Shown here in pieces: positions 6,025 to 6,744 of a stretch of DNA of 6,744 bases. The notes under the pieces were generated by a model. It did not search any database. It saw only the letters and a program-made list of their open reading frames with translations, and was not told where the DNA came from. How positions within the stretch are numbered: the first letter of the stretch is position 1; every line of letters begins with the position of its first letter. The DNA lies in contig JBNJEM010000444.1 in NCBI GenBank assembly GCA_051745935.1, positions 1 to 6,744 of the forward strand, in the 5' to 3' direction. Source of the DNA: JBNJEM01 sp051745935 (lineage in GTDB: Bacteria > Planctomycetota > Planctomycetia > Pirellulales > Pirellulaceae). A program made the translations under genes and the position numbers.

Positions 6025-6524
6025 CGACAGCCGATGTAAGAATGATTCACGGCCGCCTCGCCGAGAACCTGCTGCCCCCCTGGATGGGCTCAATGGTGTC
6101 GTGGTTGACTTCTGTTTAACGAGTGCTTACTACGCACCTGTTGGCTGGACTGGAAGGGGGCTAGCGCCATTTCAAGGGCGCTCGTTGTCCAGGTTCACTT
6201 TCTTTCTCGTCTCAGAGGTGTATTCAGACCACCGAGCCGTCCGCAGTCCCCAAAAGTCAAATTGCTTTACGTGTGACTGCTAACGCAGTACGGTGAAGTA
6301 TCGTGGCATTGGGCAATCTACGCGACGGCGCTGGCGGTAGCGATTGATCGACGTACCCACTCAGCGTCGGATGAATACTTGACCCCGCCACTGCCTAGAA
6401 TTCGGGCGGAAGAGGGCGTTTGTCCTGCACTTCACGGGGAAAATTGCTTTCAGGCGAGCGCGTCCAGATCTCACAAAATGTGAAGTCTCAACGTTGCCTG
6501 TCGAAGAGCGTTTGGCGCTACGAA
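6025..6524. other. 500-bp stretch without an intact gene
   Basis: No complete gene is recognised between the peptidase and the adaptor fragment. The left half (6025-6280) holds a 6-bp inverted repeat, AGCGCC/GGCGCT (6163-6182, 8-nt loop), without a T-run. A 60-codon GTG frame at 6101 has no motif. The right half (about 6281-6541) contains two stop-free segments in different frames that look like possible pieces of the adaptor gene that follows. Confidence 0.5.
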
Positions 6525-6744
6525 ATGCGACACTTGAGTGAATTGGATCAGCTCGCGAAAGAACAGCAGAATTTAGAGTCGCGGCGGACTCCCGACCTCG
6601 CTCGCGCGAAACGTCACCGCGAGGAATCGCTGAAAAAGGTCCGATCCCAACGTGCTCAGACAGAGAAGCAACTTGAAGCAGAACAACTCCGGCACCAATT
6701 ACTAGCCCCTTTTTCCGGACGCGTAGTCTATCGGGCTCCTGCGC
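6525..6744 (+). CDS. HlyD-type membrane-fusion (efflux adaptor) protein, partial, runs off the window
   Basis: The 73 visible residues are a charged, heptad-like helix (about 1-58, rich in Glu, Lys, Gln, Arg and Leu) followed by LLAPFSGRVVYRAP (59-72). This is the way the returning coiled-coil helix enters the second half of the lipoyl/barrel-sandwich domain in HlyD and RND-type periplasmic adaptors. These proteins link an inner-membrane pump to an outer-membrane channel or work with ABC exporters. The expected N-terminal membrane anchor, first lipoyl half and outgoing helix are absent from this frame, which is open only back to 6399 and has no clear Shine-Dalgarno sequence at ATG 6525 or GTG 6480. 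A neighbouring frame (6383-6541) reads EVSTLPVEERLALRNATLE and then stops where this one takes over, suggesting a frameshift. The gene may therefore be a decayed or truncated copy. The ABC permease in this window is far away and on the other strand, so a link is not supported. Confidence 0.6.
   Translation, partial: MRHLSELDQLAKEQQNLESRRTPDLARAKRHREESLKKVRSQRAQTEKQLEAEQLRHQLLAPFSGRVVYRAPA

Noticed and set aside
6163..6182. Terminator for the peptidase gene
   Set aside because: Only a 6-bp stem with an 8-nt loop, no T-run, and about 140 bp after the stop codon; recorded only as a weak inverted repeat.
6101..6283. 60-codon GTG-initiated frame after the peptidase gene
   Set aside because: No ribosome binding site, no recognisable domain, and no hydrophobic or other pattern that argues for a real small protein.

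Overview
The window looks like bacterial chromosome from a planctomycete, probably of the Pirellula/Rhodopirellula type. This is an inference from four things: moderately GC-rich DNA, very loose gene packing with long non-coding stretches, an exported protein with a PEP-CTERM sorting tail, and the style of the acyltransferase and efflux-adaptor proteins. No rRNA, tRNA, CRISPR array, integrase or transposase was recognised.

Layout: (1) 1-810 holds no convincing gene. It carries two same-direction copies (A partial, B full) of a roughly 100-bp dispersed repeat and two short 9-nt tandem duplications. (2) 811-2997 is a two-gene plus-strand unit: a condensation/WS-DGAT-type acyltransferase (HHxxxDG motif) followed 30 bp later by a classical short-chain dehydrogenase/reductase. 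The pair probably serves a lipid or secondary-metabolite acylation pathway of unknown product. (3) A third, inverted copy (C) of the repeat lies at 3048-3148, so copies B and C bracket the two-gene unit as inverted repeats. (4) 3185-4195 on the minus strand encodes an ABC-2 type permease with no ATPase gene beside it. (5) 4196-5127 is a long non-coding stretch with hairpins, a short direct repeat and a candidate promoter whose spacer contains a perfect dyad. (6) 5128-6024 encodes an exported trypsin-like serine peptidase ending in a PEP-CTERM anchor. (7) 6025-6524 has no intact gene. (8) From about 6525 to the window edge runs the coiled-coil and second lipoyl half of a HlyD-type membrane-fusion protein. 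Its N-terminal part is missing or spread over other frames.

Only the acyltransferase and SDR genes clearly belong together, by strand, spacing and chemistry. The permease, the peptidase and the adaptor fragment all concern the cell envelope, but they are on different strands or widely separated, and nothing in the sequence ties them into one system. The best leads are the inverted repeat copies around the acyltransferase-SDR pair, the PEP-CTERM peptidase with its promoter region, and the apparently broken adaptor gene at the right edge.
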